In this document: one piece after another, positions 18,218 through 32,216 of the stretch
Position numbering within the stretch: position 1 is the first letter of the stretch
How the letters are laid out: each line of letters starts with the position of its first letter
NCBI RefSeq assembly: GCF_932526225.1
Contig: NC_064034.1
Location: 21,107,747 to 21,171,746, forward strand
Direction of reading: 5' to 3'
Length of the DNA stretch: 64,000 bases
From: Nematostella vectensis
Taxonomy: Eukaryota; Cnidaria; Anthozoa; Actiniaria; Edwardsiidae
Position numbers and translations under genes: made by a program
Notes under the pieces: model-generated
Seen by the model: only the letters and a program-made list of their open reading frames with translations
What the model was told of the DNA's origin: nothing
The model's database searches: none

Positions 18218-21200
18218 AAGTTAGTATCAGATGTCCTGTAGCAGATTAGTAGCAGACGTCCTGTAAATTACCAAATGAGAGTGCACATAGCATTGCTGAC
18301 GTCCTGTAAATTACCAAATGAGAGTGCACATAGCATTGCTGACGTCCTGTAAATTACCAAATGAGGGCGCACATAGCATTGCAGACGTCCTGTAAATTAC
18401 CAAATGAGAGTGCACATAGCATTGCTGACGTCCTGTAAATTACCAAATGAGAGCGCACATAGCATTGCTGACGTCCTGTAAATTACCAAATGAGGGAGCA
18501 CATAGCATTGCTGACGTCCTGTAAATTACCAAATGAGAGCGCACATAGCATTGCTGACGTCCTGTAAATTACCAAATGAGGGTGCACATAGCATTACTGA
18601 CGTCCTGTAAATTACCAAATGAGAGCGCACATAGCATTGCTGACGTCCTGTAAATTACCAAATGAGAGCGCACATAGCATTGCTGACGTCCTGTAAATTA
18701 CCAAATGAGGGTGCACATAGCATTACTGACGTCCTGTAAATTACCAAATGAGAGCGCACATACCATTACTGACGTCCTGTAAATTACCAAATGAGAGCGC
18801 ACATAGCATTGCTGACGTCCTGTAAATTACCAAATGAGAGCGCACATAGCATTGCTGACGTCCTGTAAATTACCAAATGAGGGTGCACATAGCATTACTG
18901 ACGTCCTGTAAATTACCAAATGAGAGCGCACATAGCATTGCTGACGTCCTGTAAATTACCAAATGAGAGTGCACATAGCATTGCTGACGTCCTGTAAATT
19001 ACCAAATGAGAGCGCACATAGCATTGCCGACGTCCTGTAAATTACCAAATGAGGGTGCACATAGCATTACTGACGTCCTGTAAATTACCAAATGAGAGCG
19101 CACATAGCATTGCTGACGTCCTGTAAATTACCAAATGAGAGCGCACATAGCATTGCTGACGTCCTGTAAATTACCAAATGAGAGTGCACATAGCATTGCT
19201 GACGTCCTGTAAATTACCAAATGAGAGCGCACATAGCATTGCCGACGTCCTGTAAATTACCAAATGAGGGTGCGCATAGCATTACTGACGTCCTGTAAAT
19301 TACCAAATGAGGGTGCACATAGCATTACTGACGTCCTGTAAATTACCAAATGAGAGCGCACATAGCATTGCTGACGTCCTGTAAATTACCAAATGAGAGT
19401 GCGCATAGTATTACTGACGTCCTGTAAATTACCAAATGAGAGCGCACATAGCATTACTGACGTCCTGTAAATTACCAAATGAGAGCGCACATAGCATTAC
19501 TGACGTCCTGTAAATTACCAAATGAGAGCGCGCATAGTATTACTGACGTCCTGTAAATTACCAAATGAGAGCGCGCATAGTATTACTGACGTCCTGTAAA
19601 TTACCAAGTGATAGCGCACATAGCATTACTGACGTCCTGTAAATTACCAAATGAGAGCGCACATAGCATTACTGACGTCCTGTAAATTACCAAATGAGAG
19701 CGCACATAGCATTGCTGACGTCCTGTAAATTACCAAATGAGAGTGCACATAGCATTGCTGACGTCCTGTAAATTACCAAATGAGAGCGCACATAGCATTG
19801 CTGACGTCCTGTAAATTACCAAATGAGAGCGCACATAGCATTACTGACGTCCTGTAAATTACCAAATGAGAGCGCACATAGCATTGCTGACGTCCTGTAA
19901 ATTACCAAATGAGAGCGCACATAGCATTGCTGACGTCCTGTAAATTACCAAATGAGGGTGCACATAGCATTACTGACGTCCTGTAAATTACCAAATGAGA
20001 GCGCACATAGCATTGCTGACGTCCTGTAAATTACCAAATGAGAACACACGTAGCATTACTGACGTCCTGTAAATTACCAAATGAGGGAGCACATAGCATT
20101 GCTGACGTCCTGTAAATTACCAAATGAGAGTGCACATAGCATTGCTGACGTCCTGTAAATTACCAAATGAGAGTGCACATAGCATTGCTGACGTCCTGTA
20201 AATTACCAAATGAGAACACACGTAGCATTACTGACGTCCTGTAAATTACCAAATGAGGGAGCACATAGCATTGCTGACGTCCTGTAAATTAACAAATGAG
20301 AGTGCACATAGCATTGCTGACGTCCTGTAAATTACCAAATGAGAGTGCACATAGCATTGCTGACGTCCTGTAAATTACCAAATAAGAACACACGTAGCAT
20401 TACTGACGTCCTGTAAATTACCAAATGAGGGAGCACATAGCATTGCTGACGTCCTGTAAATTACCAAATGAGAGTGCACATAGCATTGCTGACGTCCTGT
20501 AAATTACCAAATGAGAGCACACGTAGCATTACTGACGTCCTGTAAATTACCAAATGAGGGAGCACATAGCATTGCTGACGTCCTGTAAATTACCAAATGA
20601 GATCACACATAGCATTACTGACGTCCTGTAAATTACCAAATGAGAGCGCACATAGCATTGCTGACGTCCTGTAAATTACCAAATGAGAGTGCACATTGCA
20701 TTGCTGACGTCCTGTAAATTACCAAATGAGAGCACACATAGCATTACTGACGTCCTGTAAATTACCAAATGAGAGCGCACATAGCATTGCTGACGTCCTG
20801 TAAATTACCAAATGAGAGTGCACATAGCATTGCTGACGTCCTGTAAATTACCAAATGAGAGTGCACATAGCATTGCTGACGTCCTGTAAATTACCAAATG
20901 AGAGTGCACATAGCATTGCTGACGTCCTGTAAATTACCAAATGAGAGCACACGTAGCATTACTGACGTCCTGTAAATTACCAAATGAGAGCACACATAGC
21001 ATTACTGACGTCCTGTAAATTACCAAATGAGAGCACACATAGCATTACTGACGTCCTGTAAATTACCAAATGAGGGAGCACATAGCATTGCTGACGTCCT
21101 GTAAATTACCAAATGAGAGCGCACATAGCATTGCTGACGTCCTGTAAATTACCAAGTGATAGCGCACATAGCATTGCTAACGTCCTGTAAATTACCAAAT

Positions 21201-24200
21201 GAGGGCGCACATAGCATTACTGACGTCCTGTAAATTACCAAATGAGAGCGCACATAGCATTGCTGACGTCCTGTAAATTACCAAATGAGAGTGCACATAG
21301 CATTACTGACGTCCTGTAAATTACCAAATGAGGGCGCACATAGCATTACTGACGTCCTGTAAATTACCAAATGAGAGCGCACATAGCATTGCTGACGTCC
21401 TGTAAATTACCAAATGAGAGTGCACATAGCATTACTGACGTCCTGTAAATTACCAAATGAGAGTGCACATAGCATTGCTGACGTCCTGTAAATTACCAAA
21501 TGAGAGCGCACATAGCATTGCTGACGTCCTGTAAATTACCAAGTGATAGCGCACATAGCATTGCTGACGTCCTGTAAATTACCAAATGAGAGCGCACATA
21601 GCATTGCTGACGTCCTGTAAATTACCAAATGAGAGTGCACATAGCATTACTGACGTCCTGTAAATTATCAAATGAGAGCGCGCATAGCATTACTGACGTC
21701 CTGTAAATTACCAAATGAGAGCGCACATAGCATTGCTGACGTCCTGTAAATTACCAAATGAGAGTGCACATAGCATTGCTGACGTCCTGTAAATTACCAA
21801 ATGAGAGCGCACATAGCATTGCTGACGTCCTGTAAATTACCAAATGAGAGCGCACATAGCATTGCTGACGTCCTGTAAATTACCAAATGAGAGCGCACAT
21901 AGCATTGCTGACGTCCTGTAAATTACCAAATGAGAGCACACATAGCATTGCTGACGTCCTGTAAATTACCAAATAAGAGTGCACATAGCATTGCTGACGT
22001 CCTGTAAATTACCAAATGAGAGTGCACATAGCATTGCTGACGTCCTGTAAATTACCAAATGAGAGCGCACATAGCATTGCTGACGTCCTGTAAATTACCA
22101 AATGAGAGTGCACATAGCATTACTGACGTCCTGTAAATTACCAAATGAGAGCGCGCATAGCATTACTGACGTCCTGTAAATTACCAAATGAGAGCGCACA
22201 TAGCATTACTGACGTCCTGTAAATTACCAAATGAGAGTGCACATAGCATTACTGACGTCCTGTAAATTACCAAATGAGAGTGCACATAGCATTGCTGACG
22301 TCCTGTAAATTACCAAGTGATAGCGCACATAGCATTGCTGACGTCCTGTAAATTACCAAATGAGAGCGCACATAGCATTGCTGACGTCCTGTAAATTACC
22401 AAATGAGAGTGCACATAGCATTACTGACGTCCTGTAAATTACCAAATGAGAGTGCACATAGCATTACTGACGTCCTGTAAATTACCAAATGAGGGAGCAC
22501 ATAGCATTGCTGACGTCCTGTAAATTACCAAATGAGAGCGCACATAGCATTACTGACGTCCTGTAAATTACCAAATGAGGGAGCACATAGCATTGCTGAC
22601 GTCCTGTAAATTACCAAATGAGAGCGCACATAGCATTACTGACGTCCTGTAAATTACCAAATGAGGGAGCACATAGCATTGCTGACGTCCTGTAAATTAC
22701 CAAATGAGAGCGCACATAGCATTGCTGACGTCCTGTAAATTACCAAATGAGAGCGCACATAGCATTGCTGACGTCCTGTAAATTACCAAATGAGGGAGCA
22801 CATAGCATTGCTGACGTCCTGTAAATTACCAAATGAGAGCGCACATAGCATTGCTGACATCCTGTAAATTACCAAATGAGAGTGCACATAGCATTACTGA
22901 CGTCCTGTAAATTACCAAATGAGGGAGCACATAGCATTGCTGACGTCCTGTAAATTACCAAATGAGAGCGCACATAGCATTACTGACGTCCTGTAAATTA
23001 CCAAATGAGGGAGCACATAGCATTGCTGACGTCCTGTAAATTACCAAATGAGAGCGCACATAGCATTGCTGACGTCCTGTAAATTACCAAATGAGAGCGC
23101 ACATAGCATTGCTGACGTCCTGTAAATTACCAAATGAGAGCGCACATAGCATTGCTGACGTCCTGTAAATTACCACATGAGAGTGCACATAGCATTGCTG
23201 ACGTCCTGTAAATTACCAAATGAGAGTGCACATAGCATTGCTGACGTCCTGTAAATTACCAAATGAGAGCGCACATAGCATTGCTGACGTCCTGTAAATT
23301 ACCAAATGAGAGTGCACATAGCATTGCTGACGTCCTGTAAATTACCAAATGAGAGCGCACATAGCATTGCTGACGTCCTGTAAATTACCAAATGAGAGTG
23401 CACAAAGCATTGCTGACGTCCTGTAAATTACCAAATGAGAGCGCACATAGCATTGCTGACGTCCTGTAAATTACCAAATGAGAGCGCACATAGCATTACT
23501 GACGTCCTGTAAATTACCAAATGAGAGCGCACATAGCATTGCTGACGTCCTGTAAATTACCAAATGAGAGCGCACATAGCATTACTGACGTCCTGTAAAT
23601 TACCAAATGAGAGCGCACATAGCATTACTGACGTCCTGTAAATTACCAAATTACAGCGCACATAGCATTGCTGACGTCCTGTAAATTACCAAATGAGAGC
23701 GCACATAGCATTGCCGACGTCCTGTAAATTACCAAATGAGAGCGCACATAGCATTGCTGACGTCCTGTGAATTACCAAATGAGAGCGCACATAGCATTAC
23801 TGACGTCCTGTAAATTACCAAATGAGAGCGCACATAGCATTGCTGACGTCCTGTAAATTACCAAATGAGAGCGCACATAGCATTGCTGACGTCCTGTAAA
23901 TTACCAAATGAGAGCGCACATAGCATTGCTGACGTCCTGTAAATTACCAAATGAGAGCGCACATAGCATTGCTGACGTCCTGTAAATTACCAAATGAGGG
24001 TGCACATAGCATTACTGACGTCCTGTAAATTACCAAATGAGAGCGCACATACCATTACTGACGTCCTGTAAATTACCAAATGAGAGCGCACATAGCATTG
24101 CTGACGTCCTGTAAATTACCAAATGAGAGCGCACATAGCATTGCTGACGTCCTGTAAATTACCAAATGAGAGCGCACATAGCATTGCTGACGTCCTGTAA

Positions 24201-25163
24201 ATTACCAAATGAGGGTGCACATAGCATTACTGACGTCCTGTAAATTACCAAATGAGAGCGCACATAGCATTGCTGACGTCCTGTAAATTACCAAATGAGA
24301 GTGCACATAGCATTGCTGACGTCCTGTAAATTACCAAATGAGAGCGCACATAGCATTGCCGACGTCCTGTAAATTACCAAATGAGGGTGCACATAGCATT
24401 ACTGACGTCCTGTAAATTACCAAATGAGAGCGCACATAGCATTGCTGACGTCCTGTAAATTACCAAATGAGGGTGCACATAGCATTACTGACGTCCTGTA
24501 AATTACCAAATGAGAGCGCACATAGCATTGCTGACGTCCTGTAAATTACCAAATGAGAGTGCGCATAGTATTACTGACGTCCTGTAAATTACCAAATGAG
24601 GGTGCACATAGCATTACTGACGTCCTGTAAATTACCAAATGAGAGCGCGCATAGTATTACTGACGTCCTGTAAATTACCAAATGAGAGCGCACATAGCAT
24701 TACTGACGTCCTGTAAATTACCAAATGAGAGCGCACATAGCATTACTGACGTCCTGTAAATTACCAAATGAGAGCGCGCATAGTATTACTGACGTCCTGT
24801 AAATTACCAAATGAGAGCGCGCATAGTATTACTGACGTCCTGTAAATTACCAAGTGATAGCGCACATAGCATTACTGACGTCCTGTAAATTACCAAATGA
24901 GAGCGCACATAGCATTACTGACGTCCTGTAAATTACCAAATGAGAGCGCACATAGCATTGCTGACGTCCTGTAAATTACCAAATGAGAGTGCACATAGCA
25001 TTGCTGACGTCCTGTAAATTACCAAATGAGAGCGCACATAGCATTGCTGACGTCCTGTAAATTACCAAATGAGAGCGCACATAGCATTACTGACGTCCTG
25101 TAAATTACCAAATGAGAGCGCACATAGCATTGCTGACGTCCTGTGAATTACCAAATGAGAGCG
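18218..25163. repeat. 43-bp satellite array, about 160 copies
   Basis: Almost 7 kb of head-to-tail 43-bp units. Each contains TGACGTCCTGTAAATTACCA and AATGAGAGCGCACATAGCAT, then a short TTGC or TTAC variant. The first 36 or so bases are a partial, diverged start. Variation is confined to a few positions: GAGAGCGC, GAGAGTGC, GAGGGTGC, GAGGGAGC or GAGAACAC in the middle, and ATTGCT, ATTACT or ATTGCC at the end. TAA and TGA in the unit prevent long reading frames. Every unit carries the palindrome GACGTC inside TGACGTCC, one base from a full CRE. Rare marker variants (ACATACCATTAC; CAAGTGATAGC) show that a 1.1-kb block occurs twice. Confidence 0.99.
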
Positions 25164-25203
25164 TCGTACAAATCTAGGTAATAATAGACTAATAATAGAC
25201 TCT

Positions 25204-25315
25204 ATCAAACGGAGAGGAGAGTCGATGAGATTTCCAACTTGCAAAGACCGATTGATCGGAACCCTGTGAGAGCTAGAAAGAGTGGAACTCTCATCAATTC
25301 TCATCTCTGTTTGAT
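25204..25315. mobile_element. Small inverted-repeat element (MITE-like) at the satellite edge
   Basis: Arms of about 27 bp, 25204-25230 and 25289-25315, match in inverted orientation at about 23 positions, starting ATCAAACGGAGA and ATCAAACAGAGA. The element is about 112 bp and begins 40 bp after the last 43-bp unit. I see no clear target duplication. Confidence 0.55.
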
Positions 25316-25387
25316 CGGGGCTTTAGGGATCGGAATGAGGTTATCAACAAAGTCACTGCATGCCTTCATAATAATATGAGACTCGTA

Positions 25388-25393
25388 TTTATT
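25388..25393 (-). terminator. Candidate poly(A) signal of the SPATA1-like gene
   Basis: TTTATT on the plus strand (AATAAA on the minus strand), about 355 bases beyond the stop codon. Confidence 0.35.
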
Positions 25394-25669
25394 CTCGTTC
25401 GATATGTGATTTCCCGAATACATTATACATGAAGCTTCAATGCTAAGGTTACAGTTACTAGGTCCATATTTTTGGATATTTATATACAGTAGTAACTACC
25501 ACAGATTTTCGTTATTATACAAAAGATAAGTTACTATTATCATAAATACATAAGCTTTTTTAATGAAATCTATCTACAAAAGTACTTTTTTCATTGGCCG
25601 AACTACTGGCTGATCGGTTCCTAAAACTACGCTCCCATGATGCACTGATCTTTGCTACATATCCATGCC

Positions 25670-25743
25670 ACTGATTGGTTAGAGTAAATCTCCTCGACAG
25701 TGATTGGTTAGTTTAAAACTTGCTTGTGAGTGATTGGTTAGTT
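25670..25743. repeat. Three copies of TGATTGGTTAG in the SPATA1 3' region
   Basis: TGATTGGTTAG occurs three times in about 75 bp, directly beside the stop codon of the SPATA1-like gene, with different spacers. On the minus strand each copy contains an ATTGG/CCAAT core. The spacers differ, so this is a cluster of short motifs rather than a tandem array. Confidence 0.7.
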
Positions 25744-25747
25744 TTGG

Positions 25748-28700
25748 TCACGCGGTAATGTTCTCCGGGTTGCCTAGCGTGGCCAGGCTCTTTTGACTCT
25801 TTGTGAGGGTCAAGTTGATCTTCTTGTCCAACAGATCCTCGCGGAGTTGCTTCAGCTCATTTTGAGCAGCGTCCCGTAACTAAAACAAATGGAAGCTCAG
25901 TCAGTGATAAATAACGTGACTTTTAGCGTGGCAAATTCAAGCCAAAACAAACCCCTGAAATGGCTGCGCCCGTCACGACGGAGAGGGGCGAATAGAGAGG
26001 ACACCTTTCAATGAAAATAAGCCATTCCTGACTGGCTGATTCGTAAGCGCTAAATAAATTGCCTTTTGTTTTGTTATTTTGCCGTAAAAAGCCTGAGCGC
26101 GCGCGAGTTTACCACCCAAAAAGTCACGTAACTTCTTAATGAAAGTCACCAATTCAACTATTTCCGCCGGGTTTAAGACCAACTAAAAGTTGATATATAG
26201 AAAAAAATGCCTTCAGAAGATGCTTCACAAATCAGTTACTCATACTTTTAACAGTGATGTGAAAATTGCATAGAAAGTGATAGAGGAAAGAGAGAAAGAA
26301 AGAACAAATAAGAAATGAAAGAAAGAAAAAACAAGAAAGAAAGCAAGAAAAAAGCACAACAAAGCCCCTATTAAATATCATAAAAAAAAAGAAAACACGA
26401 AAACAGTAAACAATGAAAGAGCAATTACCTTCATTTCCGATGCCAGCATCATTTTCGTTTCTTCCACCTTTCGCCGCAAATCCTCAACTTCGTTTTGAAG
26501 CCGTGCGAGCAGTATGAGCTGGTTGGACTATAATAAAAGGACAATAAAAACGTGAACACTATTCTTTGCTCTGACTCTTTCACCTCCTTCTTGGCATAAC
26601 CATCACTACCACCATAAACACAACAGTATAACGATTTGTTATAAATACCTAGTTGTAAAGAAGGAAGAAAACAACGACATTGTTAAAAGCCTTCGTGTAA
26701 ATTAGCGCGAGGGTTCCATCGCTTCCTTATCCGACCCCGTCCTCTCGCTAATGAAAACCGGTCTCAATACCACTAACAACAGCGCATCGAATTTATCGTA
26801 ATCGTGAAGAAATCAGCATCATTATCTATATCTTTATCGTCGCCTTCATCAACAAAATCTTCACCATCGTTTAGAAACTCCATTTTATTGGCAATATTGG
26901 GATAACAGAGAATGCGCTAGGTCTTCCACGCATATATGCATTGCAATGACTGTTTCTGTCTCAAGTGTCTGTCGAAGTCAGCAGTTTCGATACAACAACT
27001 GAATAACAACAATAGTCACCACCACCGACAAAATACGGCTCATTTGATGGCTATTTACCTTTTGAGAAGGAGTTTTGTCAAGCTCGCTTCCTCCTTTTGC
27101 ACCACCTTCGCGATCTGGAAGGAAAGCGTTGAATTTAAGTTCAATCCATCACTTGAAAACATGATATTCGTATGTTAGAGATCCTTTTTTCACAGCTTTT
27201 TATCTGTCTGGTTATCTAAACGTACCCTTTTTGGTTTCTAGGAAGGAAAGCATCGCTTGATGTTGGACCTCAGTCTCGTATCTCAGACGGTTCACTTGTT
27301 CTTCTAAAGGAGCTGTTTTTCGCTTTTCGTCAAAAAACTTCTTCTTCCAGATATTCTTGGCTAAAAATAAAAAAAAGAAAGAATACGTTTTAGTTACCCT
27401 AGAGACTTAAACTAGTACTCATATACAGGAAAATATAGAAAATAAAGAAACGGACCACTTGGTACTAGAGGAAGATCATGGGCAAATGCGTAGTTCCAGA
27501 AAATATCCATACCCCCCTACTGAGGGGGTCAGAGGTATGACCCCCCACCCCTCTGGAATTTCCAACCCCCTGGATAAAAATAAATACAGTAACTGTTAAG
27601 GGAAAGGGCATTTCCTGCCCCCCCTCCCCCCTGGGCGTTTGGGCATTTCCTTCCCCCCCCCCCCCCCCGGAATTTCCAATCCCTTCAATGGGGGGGGGGG
27701 GGGGGTATGGAGATTTTCTGGAACTACACACCACTTGAACATTTTGACATTTTTTACCATGCGACGTGCGATACTGTTGACACTTTTAGACAGTCCCCGG
27801 TTTTTAACCAGAATAGACGCAAAACTTACTAGAGATTGGAATAATATCGAAGAAATGCTTCAGTGCACGTCAGATCAAGAGAGAGACCATCAATACAACA
27901 CCCTCAATACAACTGTAAATCATTTACTGCATCATTATAAGATAACAAAAGACAATATAGAGAAGGAAGTACACAATAAAAACATTAGAAAAAATAAAAG
28001 AAATAGAGTGCTTACATTGGTTGCGTTTCTGCATAGTCTGCGTTTGCAAGGTCTTAGCTCGACGAACTTTTTGCTCGCGTTGTTTCTCCAGATCCACTCG
28101 TTCATTCTTCGCTCTACGTAGCTCTCCCCTCAGCTCCTCGATCACTTTCTGCTTACGGTCCTTGGCAGACGAGGTGTCTTTCACCAGTGGGGCATCACCT
28201 ATGTCTGGCATCTGTAAGGGCGGAGGGACCGGGACTTTCGGGATCTTTAGTGACTGTTCAAAATCATCCGCTTTTTTGGCAGGTTTCTTGGTTGCAGCCT
28301 TTTTGGTCTTTTTGGCATTCTTTGCGTCGGCATTTTTCGAAGCGTTTTTCGCATCTTGGTCCAAGGTCTTGTCCCTTTTATCTGCAGTTACGTCTGGTTT
28401 GTTTCCCTGACCGTCATCTCTCTCTTGACTATTATCTATGCCTTCATCGTCTCGTCCATTTTTGTCTTTATCAGAATAGTTATCCATGCCTCCCAATCCT
28501 TGGTTAGCTAGAGGACAGGAGTTCCGTTTGTTGTTTGGGTTGTCATCAAAAGAGTCGTTTCTGAAAAAAAAGGATACTTTGAGTTTATGATGGCAATTTA
28601 TCCCATAAAAAGCAATGCAAGGTTTACTTTATACACAGCCCCACGAACACATATCCGACATCGCCAAGACAATGCAATGTTGACAAACGACTTCTCAGCA

Positions 28701-31700
28701 CCTCAATAAGGTGTACAACGAGTGTCACTATTAATGTTTGCATGGGCATTATCGACATGGGCAAAGTTAGACAAATTTGTCTGCCGTGCAAATCTCTTAA
28801 ATCATAAGAATAAAACAATGAAAAAACTTGTGAATTCTTCATGGTCCCTCTGGTATTTGATAACGGTTCACCTGTAACCAAGCCTTCCACTGTATTTAGG
28901 AGTCCTCAGTCACTATGTACAGCGGCCGTACAGTGGAACACAAAACTCGACTATTAGTGCATGTACTCTATAAGTAGTACCTATAGTAGTACATTATTTT
29001 GGAAATAGCACGTAGAAATGAGGGAATGGATTTCAATTCTCAGCAAACATGCAACCATGAATCCGGCTATAAGTTTCATGTACAAAACAATTCCTTATTG
29101 TCATTTCGTAAAGGAATAAATTAGCACTGTTCCTGGTGCATGTACTTACAGCTCATTCGGGTGATTTGCCGCCCAATTACATAGACCTTGATCATGACCA
29201 GGACCCGTGCCAAGGCTCAAGCTAGCTCTGTGAGCGTAATCTGATCTAGTGCTCTTAGCAGGTGATGGGAATTGTGCAAACTTTGATCTCTCTTCAACAT
29301 CTTCTATGCTGGGAATAACATAGTCATCTTCTCGCATTACACCCAGATCAGTTTGAGCTTGCTCTAACTCCTTAGGGGGTCTCTCTACAGAAGGTGATCG
29401 TGACCTGCTCTGACGTTTCTTTTTACCCTTCTTTTTTCCGTGTCTTTCTTTTTCATTCTCGTCTCCCTCATGTTTAAACCTGTTCTTTGTAGCATTGTTT
29501 TCCTCCCTGCGAAGACCTGGTACAGGGGAAGCTATTACTCTCCCTGATGGAATTGGTGTCGGTGGTGACGTATAGTCCGCCCCAGGGATAGCTAAAGCCT
29601 GTATCACCTCAGGCTGTACTATCTTTACCATTCTCGTCTGAATATTACTGCTACTCCCAGAAGAGTCAGACCCAGTTTTCTTAGCTTTGTTCTTCTGGTT
29701 TTTGCTTTTAACATACTCAATGTCACGTGGAGACAGCCCCAAATCCTGGTTCTCACCACTACTCCGGTGCTCTTCACTGCCATTGTAACTATTGTAGCCT
29801 CCATCTTGTTGGGCTTCACTAAAATGCACATTCTTTCTGTCAGCTGTGTCTCTATTAAGCTTCCCTGATGATTCCTCAGTGTCTTGGCGCTCAAATGTAC
29901 CTTGCTGTTGAATGTTCTGAGGGTTTATGTTGTCATAATTGTTTGGAGCCATGCCGTAGTTAGGTTGAGATAGAGGGTTACCATACGGTTGACTGATTGG
30001 TGGAAAATGTAAGGGCTGTGTTGAGGACATCCCAGCTAAAAGCAGAGGGAAACAGATTCCTATTACCCCCATCAATGTCAATATACCACACTTTATGAGG
30101 TAAAACAACAAGGATTTAATTGAAATAAATAAAAACTTGTATTAGAATAAATAAAACTTTTCAGGCAAGGCAACTTAACTAAATCACTTTAATGGTTACA
30201 ATTTACTACAAACAATTGCACATAGAGCATAATAAGGAAAGCATGATCAGTATGCTTGTGCAAAATATACTGTATTTAGAGTTTAATAATGTCTGCAAGC
30301 CCTTAGCAAACCACAAAGACCTACTAGGCATAACAACTTTTTTTGAACATATACAGGTCTAAAATACAATAAGTTTTATAAAATACTTAGTTTCATTTTA
30401 GAGCTATTTGTTAGACCTATTTGCCATGATATGTTTGCTCATCTACCCCCTGTATGTTTTCATTTCCAGGATTCCCTAAGAGGGAAAGGGTGTTTTATAG
30501 ATATTTTTGTGGCAAAGGGGGGTTCCTTGTGCCGCCCCCCACTAACTATGGCCCTATGACAAGTTACCTGTTGTATGGCCCTGTGTAGCAATGACCACAC
30601 TGTTAGCATCAGAAGCAGGCCGCATGTGAGTCTCATGTAATCCAGGCAACAAAAAGATCTCAGGACTGAAAGCCTAAAAAAAAGGTCAGATTATAAGACA
30701 GGCATCAAATTTTTTTTGGACTGAAAGGCTTATAAAAAATAGATCACATTATAAGACAGGCAATAAAAAGAATGCCGGAATGAAAGCCTACAGAAAAATT
30801 GGTCACATTAGACATAGAACATTATTACCTAATTGAATATTTTATGGAGCCCTGATTTTTTTTGGTTTACAGTATGAACATGCTGGTTTTTCATTGCACA
30901 TACACCTAAAATAGCAGTTATTGATGACTAGATACATACAATGGGAGGGAGAAAGTCTGAAGCTTTCAGAAGACTCTCTTGGTTTTCTTTCACCTGAAAG
31001 CAGATAAAGCTGGTTTAATAAACTTTTCGCTGAATATACTTTCCCTTTCAAACGTTCATAAGTGCCCGGCCATGAAAAGACTGTTCCTGCAATAGCTTCT
31101 TACAGCAAAAAATAATAATAAATAGAAATAACAACAACAACAATTTCAAAGTCATGTAATTTTTTGTTCACAAATTAGTGTTTTTAAGATATATTTTCGT
31201 ACATTGTATTCCAGTATACATCAATCACTGTGCTATGGCATTGCTGACACATTTGCAATAAGATAAAATCATTTCCCTAACTCCGGCCAAGGCACTCTAT
31301 TTCATTCCATGCATGTGTTTAGTACGAAGATTACGGGCTTATCTGAGATATGCTAACACAGACTGTAATTGTGTCGGCTAGAAACAATAAGAATAAAATA
31401 AAAACAATATTTTGTTCAAACATACTGTTTGAAATGTTTGAATTTCACGATCTATTTTGACAAATTCAAGATGTGTACAATGAAAGGCAGGGCTCAAGGG
31501 ATTTAGGCCAAGGGATAACGAGATTAACAGACTCCAAATGTTACACAAATAACAACTGTTTTAAAAACAAAAAAAAAATTATTGTAGACACCCAGCTAGA
31601 CAGAAAACTAAAAATTCACATAATTGTTATCGAATTTAAGTACTTCAAGTGAATAACATTATTTGAGAATACTTTTGATCTGATAAGTTACTTACAACAG

Positions 31701-32216
31701 CCATACAGCGTCCAACACTTCGTAAGAAGACGAAGTCTTCGGGCACAATATCGTCTCCTAATTGATCTTCTATACATCCTCTAAGATTACGAAGTGTTAT
31801 ATCCGGCAAGACTCTAAAAGATTAATTGATGTTTTAATATTCCAATCAAGAGAATAACCTAAAAGAGCACTGGATTCGATGCAAGAATTCACACAAAGAA
31901 TGATTAGTATGGGGCATGGATTATTTTAATTTGTTGTTGGGTTTTCCCTTTACCTCACAAATCCTGCAGACACCGACTCTAAGGCAACGTTATTGAAAGC
32001 AGTTCTGTATTTATCCAACCAAAGATCCAAAGGAACAACAAATATATGAAGATCTGCAACCTGTAAAAATCAAATACCAAGTTTACGACTCTGCTAATGA
32101 TCTCACGCAACGAGGCGAGAGATAAAGGCAAGATCACAAAGCCTCATTTTGGGCTCAAAAAACGATCTTCGAATCACCTTTGACGGCTGTGATCTCCCAC
32201 TATCCACGCTAGACAT
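25748..32216 (-). CDS. SPATA1-like protein, 11 coding exons
   Basis: Homologue of spermatogenesis-associated protein 1, an animal protein of poorly known function usually found in testis and ciliated cells. Exons, 5' to 3' on the minus strand: 32216-32178, 32060-31954, 31813-31696, 30993-30940, 30673-30568, 30035-29150, 28560-28016, 27360-27226, 27114-27059, 26527-26429, 25879-25748. All are GT-AG and in phase, giving about 758 residues. The N-terminal domain includes DLHIFVVPLDLWLDKYRTAF, SAGFVRVLPDITL, LRSVGRCMAV, VKENQE and PEIFLLPG, in the order expected for SPATA1. The large middle exons encode a disordered, charged region rich in Ser, Asn, Lys and Asp, with Lys/Ala-rich segments. The C-terminal coiled coil, with WKKKFFDEKRKTAPLEEQ, LARLQNEVEDLRRKVEET and LRDAAQNELKQLREDLLDKK, matches the SPATA1 C-terminal domain. 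It is longer than the human protein (about 460) because of the middle. It shares a promoter spacer with thioredoxin. Confidence 0.88.
27490..27727. mobile_element. MITE with about 28-bp terminal inverted repeats in a SPATA1 intron
   Basis: The ends match as inverted repeats: GTAGTTCCAGAAAATATCCA (left) and GTAGTTCCAGAAAATCTCCA (right, complement), followed by a C-run on each side, with one mismatch in the readable arm. If TA is taken as the target duplication, the element is GTTCCAG...CTGGAAC flanked by TA, which suits a Tc1/mariner-type MITE. The interior is C-rich with paired GGGCATTTCC motifs. It lies in the intron between SPATA1 exons 7 and 8. Confidence 0.8.

Noticed and set aside
18218..25163. 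CRISPR-like array
   Set aside because: The repeat is continuous with no unique spacers, and the genome is an animal's. It is a satellite.
28021..28410. Plus-strand frame of 129 codons rich in Phe, Ser and Leu
   Set aside because: It is antisense to the well-supported SPATA1 exon 28016-28560, and its composition is a shadow of the Lys/Asp-rich coding strand.
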